NCBI GenBank assembly: GCA_947503365.1
Contig: CANNDT010000023.1
Span: forward strand, 1-52,109
Length of the DNA: 52,109 nt
Direction of reading: 5' to 3'
Source: CANNDT01 sp945876205
GTDB taxonomy: Bacteria; Acidobacteriota; Vicinamibacteria; Vicinamibacterales; UBA2999
Made by a program: the position numbers and the translations under genes. The notes under the pieces were generated by a model. That model saw only the letters and a list, made by a program, of their open reading frames with translations, did no database searches and was not told the DNA's origin. Below, in pieces: positions 7,433-15,691 of this stretch; position 1 is the first letter of the stretch; the number at the start of each line of letters is the position of its first letter.

Positions 7433-9313
7433 ATGAAACCACTTCCATTGTTCCAACTCTGTCTATTGGTTTGCCTTCTTTTCCTCATCTCCACCAACGC
7501 CGGCGCGCAAACAGTGGAGTGGACGAACCAGGTACACGCGGAGCTCATCGGCAACGTGCTCCAGAAGACGTCAGGCTGTGACGGCTGTGATGATGCGGGC
7601 GCCGCATCTCAGCAGGTGATTGATGCAGGCGACGGCTACGTGGAGTTCACGATCGACGCGGACGGTGCGTGGCTGCTCGCCGGCCTGAGTCACGGCAACG
7701 ACAACACTTCGTACACGGACATCGATTACGCATTCCGGTTCAATGGAGCGGGCTGGGCCGACGTGCTCGAGAACGGCGTCTACCAGTCAGGCGGTGATAC
7801 GCCGTATTACCCCGGCGATGTGTTTCGGATCGCGATCGTCGGCAACAAGCTTCAATACATCCGCAACGGCTCGGTGCTCATGGAGGAAACACGGGCGATG
7901 CAGTATCCCGTGCTGCTGGATGTGACGCTCGGCACGATGGGGTCGTCGATTCGCGACGCGGTGGTTGCGGTCAGCGAGCCGCCGGACGGCGAAGGCGGGT
8001 TCCTCGAGAAGACTGGCTCACATACGTATCGCGAGCGGTTCACGCAGACGCAGATTCAGAGCTTCCTTCCTGCCGGCGGCGCGAAGGGGACCTTTACCTT
8101 CCCGGCGCCGTACGGCACCGAAGGTGTTCGTCTGACCAACGCGTCAGACTGCGGCGGCGGCCAGGACTGCTTCTGGTATCTCGGATATTCCTACTGGCGG
8201 AACATCAACAACCACGTCGGCAGCTCGTTGATGTACATCATGACCAGCGGCGACCGCAATCGCGGTGGCGAGGGACCGACGCTCATCTCGTACAACAAAG
8301 TCACCGACGACGTGCAGAACCTCGGGCCGCTCTTCAGCCAGAACAGCGGCTGGAGCTACGCCACCGGTGAAGGCTGGTACTTCAGCGGCACGCGGCCGAC
8401 GACGCTGTATACGTTCTTCGTGGGCAGCACGCAGCTACAGCGTTACGACGTGGTCACGAAGCAATTCGATCAGGAGCCGGCGATGGATCTGGGCCTCTGT
8501 CCGCGGCCGGGCGTCTGTGCCACCGACGCCGGCTTCATCAATCAGCCGCACTCGAGCGATGACGATCTCGTGCATTCGGCCACGGTGCAGAACTGGGATT
8601 GGCAGCGGATCGGCTGCGTGACCTATCGGAGCGACACCAACCAGTTCCGGTACTTCGCGGTGACCCCGGGCTATCAATTCGATGAGTGCCACGTGGACAA
8701 GTCCGGCCGGTGGCTGATGATCCTCGAGATGAGCCCCGCCTGGGCCCTGAACAACCGCATCATCGATCTGCAGAACGGGAGCGTGCAGATCATCGACGAC
8801 GTGCAGGGTGGCCTCGGGCACCTCGACTTGGGGTACGGCTACGCGGTGGGCGCGGATAACTACAACTCGCAGCCGAACGCCACCATTCTGCTGAAGTTTG
8901 ACGAGGCACCAAGCGTGCGGCCGGTGGGTCCGCTCGTGCACTTCAACAAGCGGTGGGACATCGCGGCGGCCAACCACGTCGCGCACGGCAACGCGCAGCC
9001 TGCTACGCCCGAGAGCCAGTACGCCTGTGGCAGCAACGCCAGTCGCGTCGCCGACATGGCCGACGAGATCGTCTGCTTCCCGCTCGACTCGAGCCGGAAC
9101 GCCGACGGATCCCTCGATACGCTGGTCGTCGGCCAGACGATGACCAGCCTCGACGCGGCGGGAGGCGGCAACCCCGGGAGCGATTACGAGCGGATGCCGA
9201 AGGGGAACATCGACGTCACAGGCCGGTATTTCATCTGGACGTCGAACATGGGCGGTGACCGCCTGGACCTGTTCCTCGTGAAGATCCCGGCGGATTTGTT
9301 GATGGTGCCGTAG
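7433..9313 (+). CDS. Large secreted protein with lectin-like and propeller-like regions, function unknown
   Basis: A 626-residue exported protein without a named function. The ATG at 7433 opens a signal peptide ending TNAGAQ; a frame open 42 bases upstream only adds residues before it. Residues about 25-170 look like a jelly-roll/concanavalin-type domain (GDGYVEFTIDADGAWLLAGL, then YYPGDVFRIAIVGNKLQYIRNG) of the kind found in many bacterial surface proteins. From about residue 190 onward there are repeated Trp/Tyr/Gly-rich strands, with Cys pairs (CDGCDD, CGGGQDC) and segments such as YNKVTDDVQNLGPL and QRYDVVTKQFDQE that resemble blades of a beta-propeller. The paired Cys suggest disulphides outside the cell. 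It ends at the hairpin shared with the convergent gene. Confidence 0.7.
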   Translation: MKPLPLFQLCLLVCLLFLISTNAGAQTVEWTNQVHAELIGNVLQKTSGCDGCDDAGAASQQVIDAGDGYVEFTIDADGAWLLAGLSHGNDNTSYTDIDYAFRFNGAGWADVLENGVYQSGGDTPYYPGDVFRIAIVGNKLQYIRNGSVLMEETRAMQYPVLLDVTLGTMGSSIRDAVVAVSEPPDGEGGFLEKTGSHTYRERFTQTQIQSFLPAGGAKGTFTFPAPYGTEGVRLTNASDCGGGQDCFWYLGYSYWRNINNHVGSSLMYIMTSGDRNRGGEGPTLISYNKVTDDVQNLGPLFSQNSGWSYATGEGWYFSGTRPTTLYTFFVGSTQLQRYDVVTKQFDQEPAMDLGLCPRPGVCATDAGFINQPHSSDDDLVHSATVQNWDWQRIGCVTYRSDTNQFRYFAVTPGYQFDECHVDKSGRWLMILEMSPAWALNNRIIDLQNGSVQIIDDVQGGLGHLDLGYGYAVGADNYNSQPNATILLKFDEAPSVRPVGPLVHFNKRWDIAAANHVAHGNAQPATPESQYACGSNASRVADMADEIVCFPLDSSRNADGSLDTLVVGQTMTSLDAAGGGNPGSDYERMPKGNIDVTGRYFIWTSNMGGDRLDLFLVKIPADLLMVP

Positions 9314-9321
9314 CGGGCACC

Positions 9322-9359
9322 GCGGATCACGGTCCGGCTCTAGCCGGACCCTGATCCGC
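9322..9359. terminator. Strong bidirectional terminator hairpin
   Basis: GCGGATCA-C-GGTCCGGCT-CT-AGCCGGACC-C-TGATCCGC forms a 17-bp stem with a single C/C mismatch between the stops of two convergent genes. The core is the same GTCCGGC family seen at 5705-5722. Confidence 0.7.
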
Positions 9360-9364
9360 AACTC

Positions 9365-9826
9365 CTACCAGGGGAACAGCGGCCGGGGATTCGTGCCCCA
9401 GGGCCACGGCACCGACAGCAGAATCACGACCATCGCCACGCCCATGAACATCGCCGTGAGGCGATGCTTGTCGCCCGCCTCCGTCCGCTTCCTGATCACG
9501 ACCCGACCGACGTGCGCCAGGGCGAGCGCCATGATCATGCCGACCAGGTGTTCCATGACCCAGAAGCGAAGCGCCGGATTGCGCATTGCCGTGCTCATGT
9601 CGCCGAACGCGAGGCGCGTGATCGGACTGAGCCAGGCGTAGAGCGCCAGGCCGACAACCGTCTGGATGTCGAGCGCGATGGTGAAGATCAGCGTCCCGCG
9701 GGCGTCGCTCCTGGTCCATGGCTTGCCGCCGCTCATGCCAGCGATGGCGCGCGCGACAGCCAGGAGACCGGCGATGACGACGACCCAGCGAACCCAGGAG
9801 TGCAGGAGAAGAGCTGCGGAATACAT
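9365..9826 (-). CDS. Small integral membrane protein, unknown
   Basis: A 153-residue protein with four likely transmembrane segments: around 9-30 (VRWVVVIAGLLAVARAIAG), 42-62, 79-103 (MEHLVGMIMALALAHVGRV) and 120-142. His at position 8 and in MEHLVGM and LAHVG could lie in or near the membrane. I prefer the internal ATG at 9826, which starts MYSAALLLHSW; a longer frame to 9937 would add a polar extension overlapping the upstream gene. The upstream gene on the same strand ends 31 bp earlier, so the two may be co-transcribed. No family is recognised with confidence. Confidence 0.65.
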   Translation of the reverse strand: MYSAALLLHSWVRWVVVIAGLLAVARAIAGMSGGKPWTRSDARGTLIFTIALDIQTVVGLALYAWLSPITRLAFGDMSTAMRNPALRFWVMEHLVGMIMALALAHVGRVVIRKRTEAGDKHRLTAMFMGVAMVVILLSVPWPWGTNPRPLFPW

Positions 9827-9857
9827 GGCGACTATTGTATGGCGACGGTCGCCATGC

Positions 9858-10349
9858 TCAACGGCGCAGCACGCGCTTTGCGGGATCGCGAAAATAGACG
9901 AATTGCGCGGGAAAAGTTTCGGTGATTTCTCCAGCATCCGTGCGCAGGCGCACGGTGAACACGAGGCTGTAGGTGCGCTCCGGAAACTGGTTGGCGTTCA
10001 AGACCGTCACCGACAGCTCGTGCATCCGCTCGGCGCCCGGCTCGAGGAGGATTGGCGGCGACAGGTCGTACGGCGCGCCCGTGCTATACGCCTCGTTGAC
10101 CTCGTCCAGATCGGGCTCGACATCGATTCGGCGGATGGTGATCGACTGATCGCCCGTATTGGCCAGGCGAAGGTTCAGCCGGAAGGGGAGCCACACCGGG
10201 GTGTTGTCGGTATACCCGGCGACGTCCACGATCTCGACACGAAGGTCCGGGCCGCCGCTGAATGTTCGGAAGCCCACCCATCCCACGGTCGCGATGACAA
10301 CCACGGCAATGATGAGTCTGAATGGGGTGATCAGGCGGTCAGCAGGCAA
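9858..10349 (-). CDS. Membrane-anchored periplasmic protein, unknown
   Basis: A 163-residue protein with one N-terminal transmembrane segment (about residues 7-27, FRLIIAVVVIATVGWVGF) and a beta-rich outer part. Strands such as RLNLRLANTGDQSITIRRID and YSLVFTVRLRT suggest an immunoglobulin-like fold of the kind used for protein-protein contacts; this is inference from pattern. The short C-terminus ends RDPAKRVLRR. Its upstream region holds two REPIN-like hairpins rather than an evident promoter. The downstream membrane protein lies 31 bp away on the same strand. Confidence 0.65.
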   Translation of the reverse strand: MPADRLITPFRLIIAVVVIATVGWVGFRTFSGGPDLRVEIVDVAGYTDNTPVWLPFRLNLRLANTGDQSITIRRIDVEPDLDEVNEAYSTGAPYDLSPPILLEPGAERMHELSVTVLNANQFPERTYSLVFTVRLRTDAGEITETFPAQFVYFRDPAKRVLRR

Positions 10350-10365
10350 GGACGCCGATTATGAC

Positions 10366-10413
10366 GGGGTCTGACCCCAAACGGCCAGTAACTGGTAACT
10401 GGGGTCAGACCCC
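10366..10413. repeat. REPIN-like inverted pair 1 of GGGGTCTGACCCC
   Basis: GGGGTCTGACCCCA at 10366-10379 and its exact reverse complement TGGGGTCAGACCCC at 10400-10413 can pair as a 14-bp stem. The 20-base loop itself contains CCAGTAACTGG. Each arm is also nearly self-complementary. Confidence 0.7.
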
Positions 10414-10467
10414 AGCGAAACCAGCGAAAATCAGACGTAGATCCGCCCTAAATGATGCAAACCGACC

Positions 10468-10507
10468 GGGGTCTGACCCCACTACTGTCGTCGGTGGGGT
10501 CAGACCC
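10468..10507. repeat. REPIN-like inverted pair 2 of GGGGTCTGACCCC
   Basis: GGGGTCTGACCCCAC at 10468-10482 pairs with GTGGGGTCAGACCC at 10494-10507 around an 11-base loop. It is the same element as the pair at 10366-10413, and its right arm ends at the stop codon of the adjacent broken gene. Confidence 0.7.
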
Positions 10508-11699
10508 TAGTGGACGTGCACGGGCGCGCCGGAGGACGACGAGGCGATGGGCGCGCGGTACCGCAGAAACACATGGAACGAGAGCGGCGATCCGTACGAA
10601 TCCTCGAGATTGGCCGGCACGGCGTACCCGGTGATGTCTCCGCCGACGCCGAACGTGCCCGCCTGCATGCTGAGCACATCGCGGACGTACCCGAGCGTGA
10701 GCGCGCCGACCTGCGACTGCCGATGCCGGTGAAAGACGCCTCGCGGGTGGAAGCCGTTGTCGAGGATGTCCTTCGCCACCGATTCGATGCGCGTATAGAA
10801 CGAGTTCATCGGCGACGGCCGGATCGTCGCTTCGAGTAATTACGCCTCGAGGTTGCCGTGGATCTCGCGGTTCTGTCCAAACCCGGCCAGCCATGCCAGG
10901 CGTTCTCCGGGCCGCCCGACGTGTAGGCCAGCGACGCGGTCACCCGCTTGGCGTCATACGGGGTGATGAGCTCGGGCTGCGTCAATGTCGCCGCCGAGAC
11001 CTGGGCTGACCATGCGCCGCGATTCCATGAGACGCGCGCGGCCGCCGAATCCAGCGCACCGAAGTCGATGTCGAAGCGATCCTGATCGGGCTCGCGTCCG
11101 TGAAACGCCGACGCCTCGGCCCGCCACCAGCCGAGCTGCAGGCCCGCGCGCACCACGCCAGGCGTGATGTGCGTGGAGTCCATGTGATGGTGCGAGAGCG
11201 GCGCCTGCGGATTGTCCCCGGCCGAGGGCCGGTGCATGAACGCCTGCGGTCCGAGGGTGGGCGCGCCAACGAGATCGAGGCCGGCGATGAGCGTGACGCG
11301 CGAAATCGGCCGGCGGTATTCGGAGCCGAGGCCCATGAAGAGGTCGTGCGGATGCTGGTAGTCGATCAGCGCCGACGGCGGGTTGCCGAACGTCTCGCCG
11401 GTCTGGAAGACCTGGGGCGAGCCAATGTCTTTCAGCGTCACCGGCTCGAGCGAGAGCATCGATGACAGCGTGAGCGTCCCCTTGCCAATTGGACGTTGCC
11501 CCATGCCCATCACCCAGTTCTGCGACTCCCACGCCGTGAAGTCGCGAAACTTGCGGTCCTGGTGATTGACGCCGAAGAAGGCGTGCGCGTCGATGTGCCA
11601 TTGCCACGGGTTGAGTGCAGGTGCAATCTGTGCACGTGCCGGCGCGGTGGCCACCACCGAGCCGACCAGGCACGCCGCGATGAGTCTCGTGATCCTCAT
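10507..11699 (-). pseudogene. Broken outer-membrane-type protein gene (frameshift plus stop)
   Basis: Two minus-strand pieces read as one exported protein of about 390 residues. The first piece has a signal peptide (MRITRLIAACLVGSV..., cleavage near APARAQ) and a His-rich mature part with WHIDAHAFFGVNHQD and LSHHHMDSTHITPG. Near 10889-10899 the frame slips, apparently by an extra 5 bases (CATGG between GCCTGG and CTGGCC). The next frame continues GFGQNREIHGNLEA but meets TAA at 10840-10842, where a Tyr codon would be expected. After the stop the sequence resumes LLEATIRPSPMNSFYTRIES to 10507. The gene overlaps the upstream cupredoxin-like lipoprotein by ATGA. Proteins of this kind look like outer-membrane barrels; a metal link is inferred only from the neighbour. 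Sequencing errors could mimic both lesions. Confidence 0.75.
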
Positions 11700-12175
11700 C
11701 GGATGATGATCCGGCCGTTGAAGAGCGGCGAGTGAAACCCGTGGTCGTGGAACTCGCAGGTCCTCGCGACGGTGAACGCCTGCGTCTGCCGCGACTGGCC
11801 AGGCGTCAGGAATCCAACCACGTCGATCTCAGGACAGTCGCGATGCTCAGGATCCGGGCCCCCGGCGACGTCGTGGTTGAACGAGTCGTCGTTGAGGAAG
11901 GTCACGGTCGCCCCAACCGCGATCGTAATCGGGTTCGGACTGAGGCCTGAGGAGGTGATGGTGACTCGTGCAAGTGCAGGTGCGGGTGCTGGTGCAGGGG
12001 ACGGCGTGGGCGCCGGCGATGGTGATGTCGGCGTGGGCGACGAGCCGTAGCCCCCTCCGCAGGCGCTCAACGCAGCGGTGCACGCGATCAGGAGGATTAC
12101 CCGGCCGGAAAGCCATTTCGGGCTGAGTAATGAGCGCGCGTGGAGCTTCGGCGAGCGTGGTGAGCCCGTGGTCAC
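11696..12175 (-). CDS. Cupredoxin-like lipoprotein
   Basis: A roughly 159-residue lipoprotein. A hydrophobic stretch (VILLIACTAALSACGG) carries the lipobox LSAC with the acylated Cys. A Pro/Ala/Ser-rich linker follows, then a single cupredoxin-type beta domain: ARVTITSSGLSPNPITIAVG, VTFLNDDSFNHDV, and CEFHDHGFHSPLFNGRIIIR at the end. The His in FNHDV, the Cys in TCEFHDHG and the following His residues fit type 1 copper ligands. No ATG fits; I place the start at the GTG of 12175, which leaves a long N-region, so the start is uncertain. Its stop overlaps the next gene as ATGA, suggesting translational coupling to the now broken outer-membrane-type gene. Confidence 0.75.
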   Translation of the reverse strand: MTTGSPRSPKLHARSLLSPKWLSGRVILLIACTAALSACGGGYGSSPTPTSPSPAPTPSPAPAPAPALARVTITSSGLSPNPITIAVGATVTFLNDDSFNHDVAGGPDPEHRDCPEIDVVGFLTPGQSRQTQAFTVARTCEFHDHGFHSPLFNGRIIIR

Positions 12176-12306
12176 GATTTGCCTGTGTTTTGGGTCGCAC
12201 CGCGCATATTCGCGCGGCGCAGGGGCGCGAGGCCGCGCATGTCTAGCCAACCGCGTACCTGCTCCAGCCCACGCTCCCGCCGACGTCGCGTATCCTGTCA
12301 GGGCGG

Positions 12307-13059
12307 ATGCACGCACTTCTCGTGTGTGGCGCAGCCTTCGTGGCTGGCGCCATCAATTCGGTCGCCGGCGGCGGCTCGCTCGTTTCGTTTCCAACCCTCA
12401 TCTGGCTGGGTATTCCGTCCATTCCCGCGAACGCCACGAATACCGTCGCGCTCGTGCCGGGATCGCTCGCCAGCGTGCTCGGCTACCGCCGCGAGCTGCG
12501 CGGCGCCGACACGCGCGTGCTGGCCCTGGCGGTGCCGAGCTTTGTCGGCGGGATCATCGGCGCGGTGCTGTTGTACCAGACACCGGCGGAGCTCTTCGAC
12601 CGCCTCGTCCCGATCCTGATCCTCTTCGCCACGATTCTCTTCATGGCGCAGGAGCCGATCCAGCGGCGGTTCAACCTGACCGCCTCGCACGATGCCCGCT
12701 CGCACTGGCTCTCCTGGACGATGTTCTTTCAGCTGCTGGTGGGGATCTATGGCGGCTACTTCGGCGCCGGCATCGGCATCCTGATGCTGGCGGCGTTCAG
12801 CCTGATGGGGCACACCGACATCCACCAGATGAACGGGCTCAAGAACATCCTGGCGGCGATCATCAACGGGATCGCGGCGGCCTATTTCATCTGGGTCGGC
12901 CTGGTGGTCTGGCCTGACGCCCTCGTCATGGCGGTCGGCGCGATCGCCGGCGGCGTCTTCGGTACCGGCCTCGCCCGGCGGCTGGGACGCACGGCCGTCC
13001 GCCGGCTCGTCGTCGCGATCGGGTTTGCGATGGCGCTGTCGCTGATGTTCAAGTTGTAA
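12307..13059 (+). CDS. TauE/SafE (TSUP) family membrane permease
   Basis: A 250-residue integral membrane protein of the TSUP family, members of which move sulfite, sulfonates or other organic anions across the inner membrane. The N-terminus carries the family pattern AGAINSVAGGGSLVSFPTL followed by NATNTVAL. The second half repeats it as GIYGGYFGAGIGILMLAAF and NGLKNILAAIING, reflecting the internal duplication of the family. About seven to eight transmembrane segments are visible. Its stop and the start of the pantothenate kinase gene overlap as TAATG. The substrate is not determined by sequence. Confidence 0.88.
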   Translation: MHALLVCGAAFVAGAINSVAGGGSLVSFPTLIWLGIPSIPANATNTVALVPGSLASVLGYRRELRGADTRVLALAVPSFVGGIIGAVLLYQTPAELFDRLVPILILFATILFMAQEPIQRRFNLTASHDARSHWLSWTMFFQLLVGIYGGYFGAGIGILMLAAFSLMGHTDIHQMNGLKNILAAIINGIAAAYFIWVGLVVWPDALVMAVGAIAGGVFGTGLARRLGRTAVRRLVVAIGFAMALSLMFKL

Positions 13060-13973
13060 TGGTTTCCCGATTCATCGAGTTCAACCGCGCCGAGTGGGCC
13101 AAGCTCCGCGATTCGACCCCGCTGCCGCTGTCAGAAGCGCAGCTCCGTGGGCTGGTCGGCCTGAACGAGCGCGTATCGCTCGACGAGGTCGAGGACATCT
13201 ACCTGCCGCTGTCGCGGCTCATCAATCTCTACGTCGGTGCCACCCAGACGCTGCACGACGCCACAGCCACGTTCATCGGGTCGCCCACTCGGGTGCCGTA
13301 CGTGATCGGCGTGGCCGGCAGCGTGGCGGTGGGGAAGAGCACGACCTCGCGCATCCTGCAGGCGCTGCTCTCGCGGTGGCCGAGCCATCCGAAGGTCGAC
13401 CTGGTCACCACCGACGGATTCCTCCTGCCGCAGCAGTTGCTCCAAGCGCGATCCCTGATGCGGCGCAAGGGATTCCCCGAGAGCTACGACGTCAGACGCC
13501 TCCTGCAGTTCATGGCCGACGTCAAGGCGGGTGAGCCGGAAGTGTCGGTGCCGATCTACTCGCACCTCCTCTACGACATCGTCCCACATGAATATCAGGT
13601 CATCCGCCAGCCCGACATCGTCATCGTCGAGGGGTTGAACGTCCTGCAGACCGGCAGCGGCCGCACCGGCTTCGTCTCCGACTTCTTTGATTTCTCGATT
13701 TACGTCGACGCCAACGAGGCCGACATCGAGCAGTGGTATGTCGAGCGGTTTCTCACGCTGCGCGAGACGGTCTTCCAGAATCCTTCGTCGTATTTCCACC
13801 GCTACGCCGCCCTGTCGCGCGATGAAGCGAAGGAGACGGCAAGGACGCTCTGGCAGACGATCAACCTGGTCAACCTGCGCGAGAACGTGTTGCCGACGCG
13901 CGAGCGCGCGCATCTGATCCTCGAAAAAGGGCGCGACCACGCCATCAGGCGAGTGAAGCTGCGAAAGCTCTGA
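13059..13973 (+). CDS. coaA: Type I pantothenate kinase
   Basis: A 304-residue cytoplasmic kinase that phosphorylates pantothenate with ATP, the first step of coenzyme A synthesis, normally feedback-inhibited by CoA. The P-loop is GVAGSVAVGKST with Lys93. Further family marks are DLVTTDGFLLP, KGFPESYDVRRLL, VSVPIYSHLLYDIVP, and VEGLNVLQ. The C-terminal NLRENVLPTRERAHLILEKG is typical of CoaA and includes residues near the pantothenate pocket. The length is close to that of E. coli CoaA. The ATG overlaps the stop of the permease gene by one base, so translation is probably coupled. Confidence 0.95.
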   Translation: MVSRFIEFNRAEWAKLRDSTPLPLSEAQLRGLVGLNERVSLDEVEDIYLPLSRLINLYVGATQTLHDATATFIGSPTRVPYVIGVAGSVAVGKSTTSRILQALLSRWPSHPKVDLVTTDGFLLPQQLLQARSLMRRKGFPESYDVRRLLQFMADVKAGEPEVSVPIYSHLLYDIVPHEYQVIRQPDIVIVEGLNVLQTGSGRTGFVSDFFDFSIYVDANEADIEQWYVERFLTLRETVFQNPSSYFHRYAALSRDEAKETARTLWQTINLVNLRENVLPTRERAHLILEKGRDHAIRRVKLRKL

Positions 13974-14010
13974 AGTCTGGTTCAGGATTTCGTAGAGCTG
14001 AACGTCAAGG

Positions 14011-14178
14011 TCATTCCACCGCGAGTGGTCCGTACGACGCCGGGTTGAATCCGCTGTAGCCGTTGACCATCGGCCACCAATGCCACAGGGAAAAGTACAT
14101 GAACGGCCGGCGACTCGGCCCGATCGGGGCGCGCGGAAATGCGGATGCCGTCGATGCGGGTGACGAATCCATCGGCAT
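14011..14178 (-). pseudogene. Remnant resembling the C-terminus of a GT39/ArnT-type glycosyltransferase
   Basis: A 55-codon minus-strand frame contains RPFMYFSLWHWWPMVNGYSG and then FNPASYGPL. This matches in type the C-terminal soluble motif (HW-P-VNGYSGF-P-SY) seen in bacterial membrane glycosyltransferases of the dolichyl-phosphate-mannose mannosyltransferase type. In a neighbouring frame just upstream, SLDILTVFLAVL looks like a transmembrane helix and is cut by TAG. The rest of the gene is absent, so it appears to be a decayed fragment in the 337-bp space between coaA and the NHL-repeat gene. I see nothing else convincing in that space. Confidence 0.45.
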
Positions 14179-14310
14179 TCGCGATGGCGGCCTACAGAAC
14201 GGCCAGGAAAACCGTCAAAATGTCCAGGCTGGCGACGATCGCCCGTCGGTGAAGCGCAAGCGAATCCATGATATCTTGCGTTCCGTTCCGCGAATTATTC
14301 AGGAGGATCT

Positions 14311-15633
14311 GTGCATCAACGAACCACATTGATCGTGACGGCGGCTGCCGCGCTGACGGTCGGCTACGCCCTCAGCGGCGCACCGTCGGTCACCGCACTG
14401 TTGTCGGCGCAGCAGCGGGCCGCTGCTGCGGTCTCAATCGCCGCCGTGCCCAACCAGGTAGGCGGCCAGGATGTCTTCGGCGCCTACGACGTGGTGCCTG
14501 GATGGCCCAAGGATCTCTCGACCATTCCCGGCCACGAGGCCTGGACGTTTGGCGCCGGCTCGAGCGTGTATGCCGAGAGCCCGAACCGCATTTACGCGAT
14601 TCAGCACGGTGAGCTGCCGAACATCAAGCGGCCGCCGACCAGGAAGCTGACCGACATGGGGCCGAGCCTCTCGTTCCCGATCGGCCGGCTGCCGTTCCGT
14701 GACACGACCTCCGCCAGCTTCCCCGGCAACGGCGGCACCGGCGCGCTGGCCGAAGAGGGCATGCAGGCCTGGGAGAAGGCCGGCAACAAGATGGGCGTCG
14801 ATGCCCGGATGGAACACCAGATCATGGTGTTCGACGGCCAGGGCAACCTCCACCCCGACACCAAGAACTTCATGCAGCTCGATCAGAAGATCCAGCGCGC
14901 GCACTCGATCACCATCAGCCCGTACGACGCCGAGAGGCACGTCTGGTTCGTGGACGATCACAAGCACATCATCTACAAGTTCACCAACGACGGTAAGACG
15001 ATCGTCCAGACCATCGGTACCTACGGCGTGCCCGGCGCCGACGGTACGCACTTCAACCGTCCGACCTACCTCGACTTCTTCCCGAACGGCGACTTCGTCG
15101 TGGCCGATGGCTACAACGGCACGCGCGTCGCGAAGTTCGACAAGAACGGCAAGTTCCTGCTGGCGTGGGGCGAGAAGGGCGCGAACACCAACGATACGCG
15201 TCCCGGCTTCTTCAACAACGTCCACGGCATCGCGATCGACCCGCAGACACAGCAGGTGTTCGTCAACGATCGCGGCAATCACCGCGCGCAGGTGTTCGAC
15301 AAGGACGGCAAGTTCCTCCGCCAGTGGAAGTTCGGCGACAACCCGTCGGACATCCACATGTTCCGGATTTTCACCGACCGCTATATCTGGGCGGCCGATC
15401 GCGGCACCAGCAAGATCCTGAAGTACGACCTCGATGGCCACTTCCTCTATTCGTGGGGCACGTGGGGCGACTTCCCGGGCGGCTTCTGGGGCGTGCACGA
15501 CATCAGCGTCGACCAGGAAGGCAACGTCTACGTGTCGGAAGTCGACAAGGGCGGCGCGCAGAAGTTCACGCCGCGCGCGGGCGCGAACCCGGCGTACCTG
15601 GTCGGCAAGCCGCTTCGTTCGGCCTGGAAGTAA
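14311..15633 (+). CDS. Exported NHL-repeat six-bladed beta-propeller protein
   Basis: A 440-residue exported protein with a C-terminal NHL-type propeller. The GTG at 14311 follows AGGAGG by six bases and starts a signal peptide ending LLSAQQ. From about residue 195 to 425 there are repeated blades: HVWFVDDHKHIIYKFTNDGK, FVVADGYNGTRVAKFDKNGK, VFVNDRGNHRAQVFDKDGK, YIWAADRGTSKILKYDLDGH and VYVSEVDKGGAQKF. This arrangement resembles peptidyl-alpha-hydroxyglycine lyase-like propellers; a catalytic role is possible, but ligand residues cannot be assigned by eye. The N-terminal 190 residues are of unknown fold. It ends at a hairpin shared with the convergent gene. Confidence 0.85.
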   Translation: MHQRTTLIVTAAAALTVGYALSGAPSVTALLSAQQRAAAAVSIAAVPNQVGGQDVFGAYDVVPGWPKDLSTIPGHEAWTFGAGSSVYAESPNRIYAIQHGELPNIKRPPTRKLTDMGPSLSFPIGRLPFRDTTSASFPGNGGTGALAEEGMQAWEKAGNKMGVDARMEHQIMVFDGQGNLHPDTKNFMQLDQKIQRAHSITISPYDAERHVWFVDDHKHIIYKFTNDGKTIVQTIGTYGVPGADGTHFNRPTYLDFFPNGDFVVADGYNGTRVAKFDKNGKFLLAWGEKGANTNDTRPGFFNNVHGIAIDPQTQQVFVNDRGNHRAQVFDKDGKFLRQWKFGDNPSDIHMFRIFTDRYIWAADRGTSKILKYDLDGHFLYSWGTWGDFPGGFWGVHDISVDQEGNVYVSEVDKGGAQKFTPRAGANPAYLVGKPLRSAWK

Positions 15634-15642
15634 GGCGTAATT

Positions 15643-15686
15643 CAACTCGTGGTGCGGGCCTCACAAGGTCCGCGCCACGAGAGTTG
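15643..15686. terminator. Bidirectional terminator hairpin
   Basis: CAACTCGTGGTGCGGGCCT-CACA-AGGTCCGCGCCACGAGAGTTG is a long, slightly imperfect stem between the stops of two convergent genes. Confidence 0.7.
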
Positions 15687-15691
15687 GGTGC

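Noticed and set aside
10366..10507. CRISPR-like array from the repeated 13-bp element
   Set aside because: Only four copies, alternating in orientation and unequally spaced, with no spacers of constant length and no cas genes.
14063..14332. 89-codon plus-strand frame before the NHL gene
   Set aside because: It overlaps the NHL-gene ribosome site and start and runs opposite the glycosyltransferase relic; no recognisable features.
14434..15645. 403-codon minus-strand frame opposite the NHL-repeat gene
   Set aside because: The plus strand has a signal peptide, a strong ribosome site and repeated NHL blades; the minus frame has none of these.
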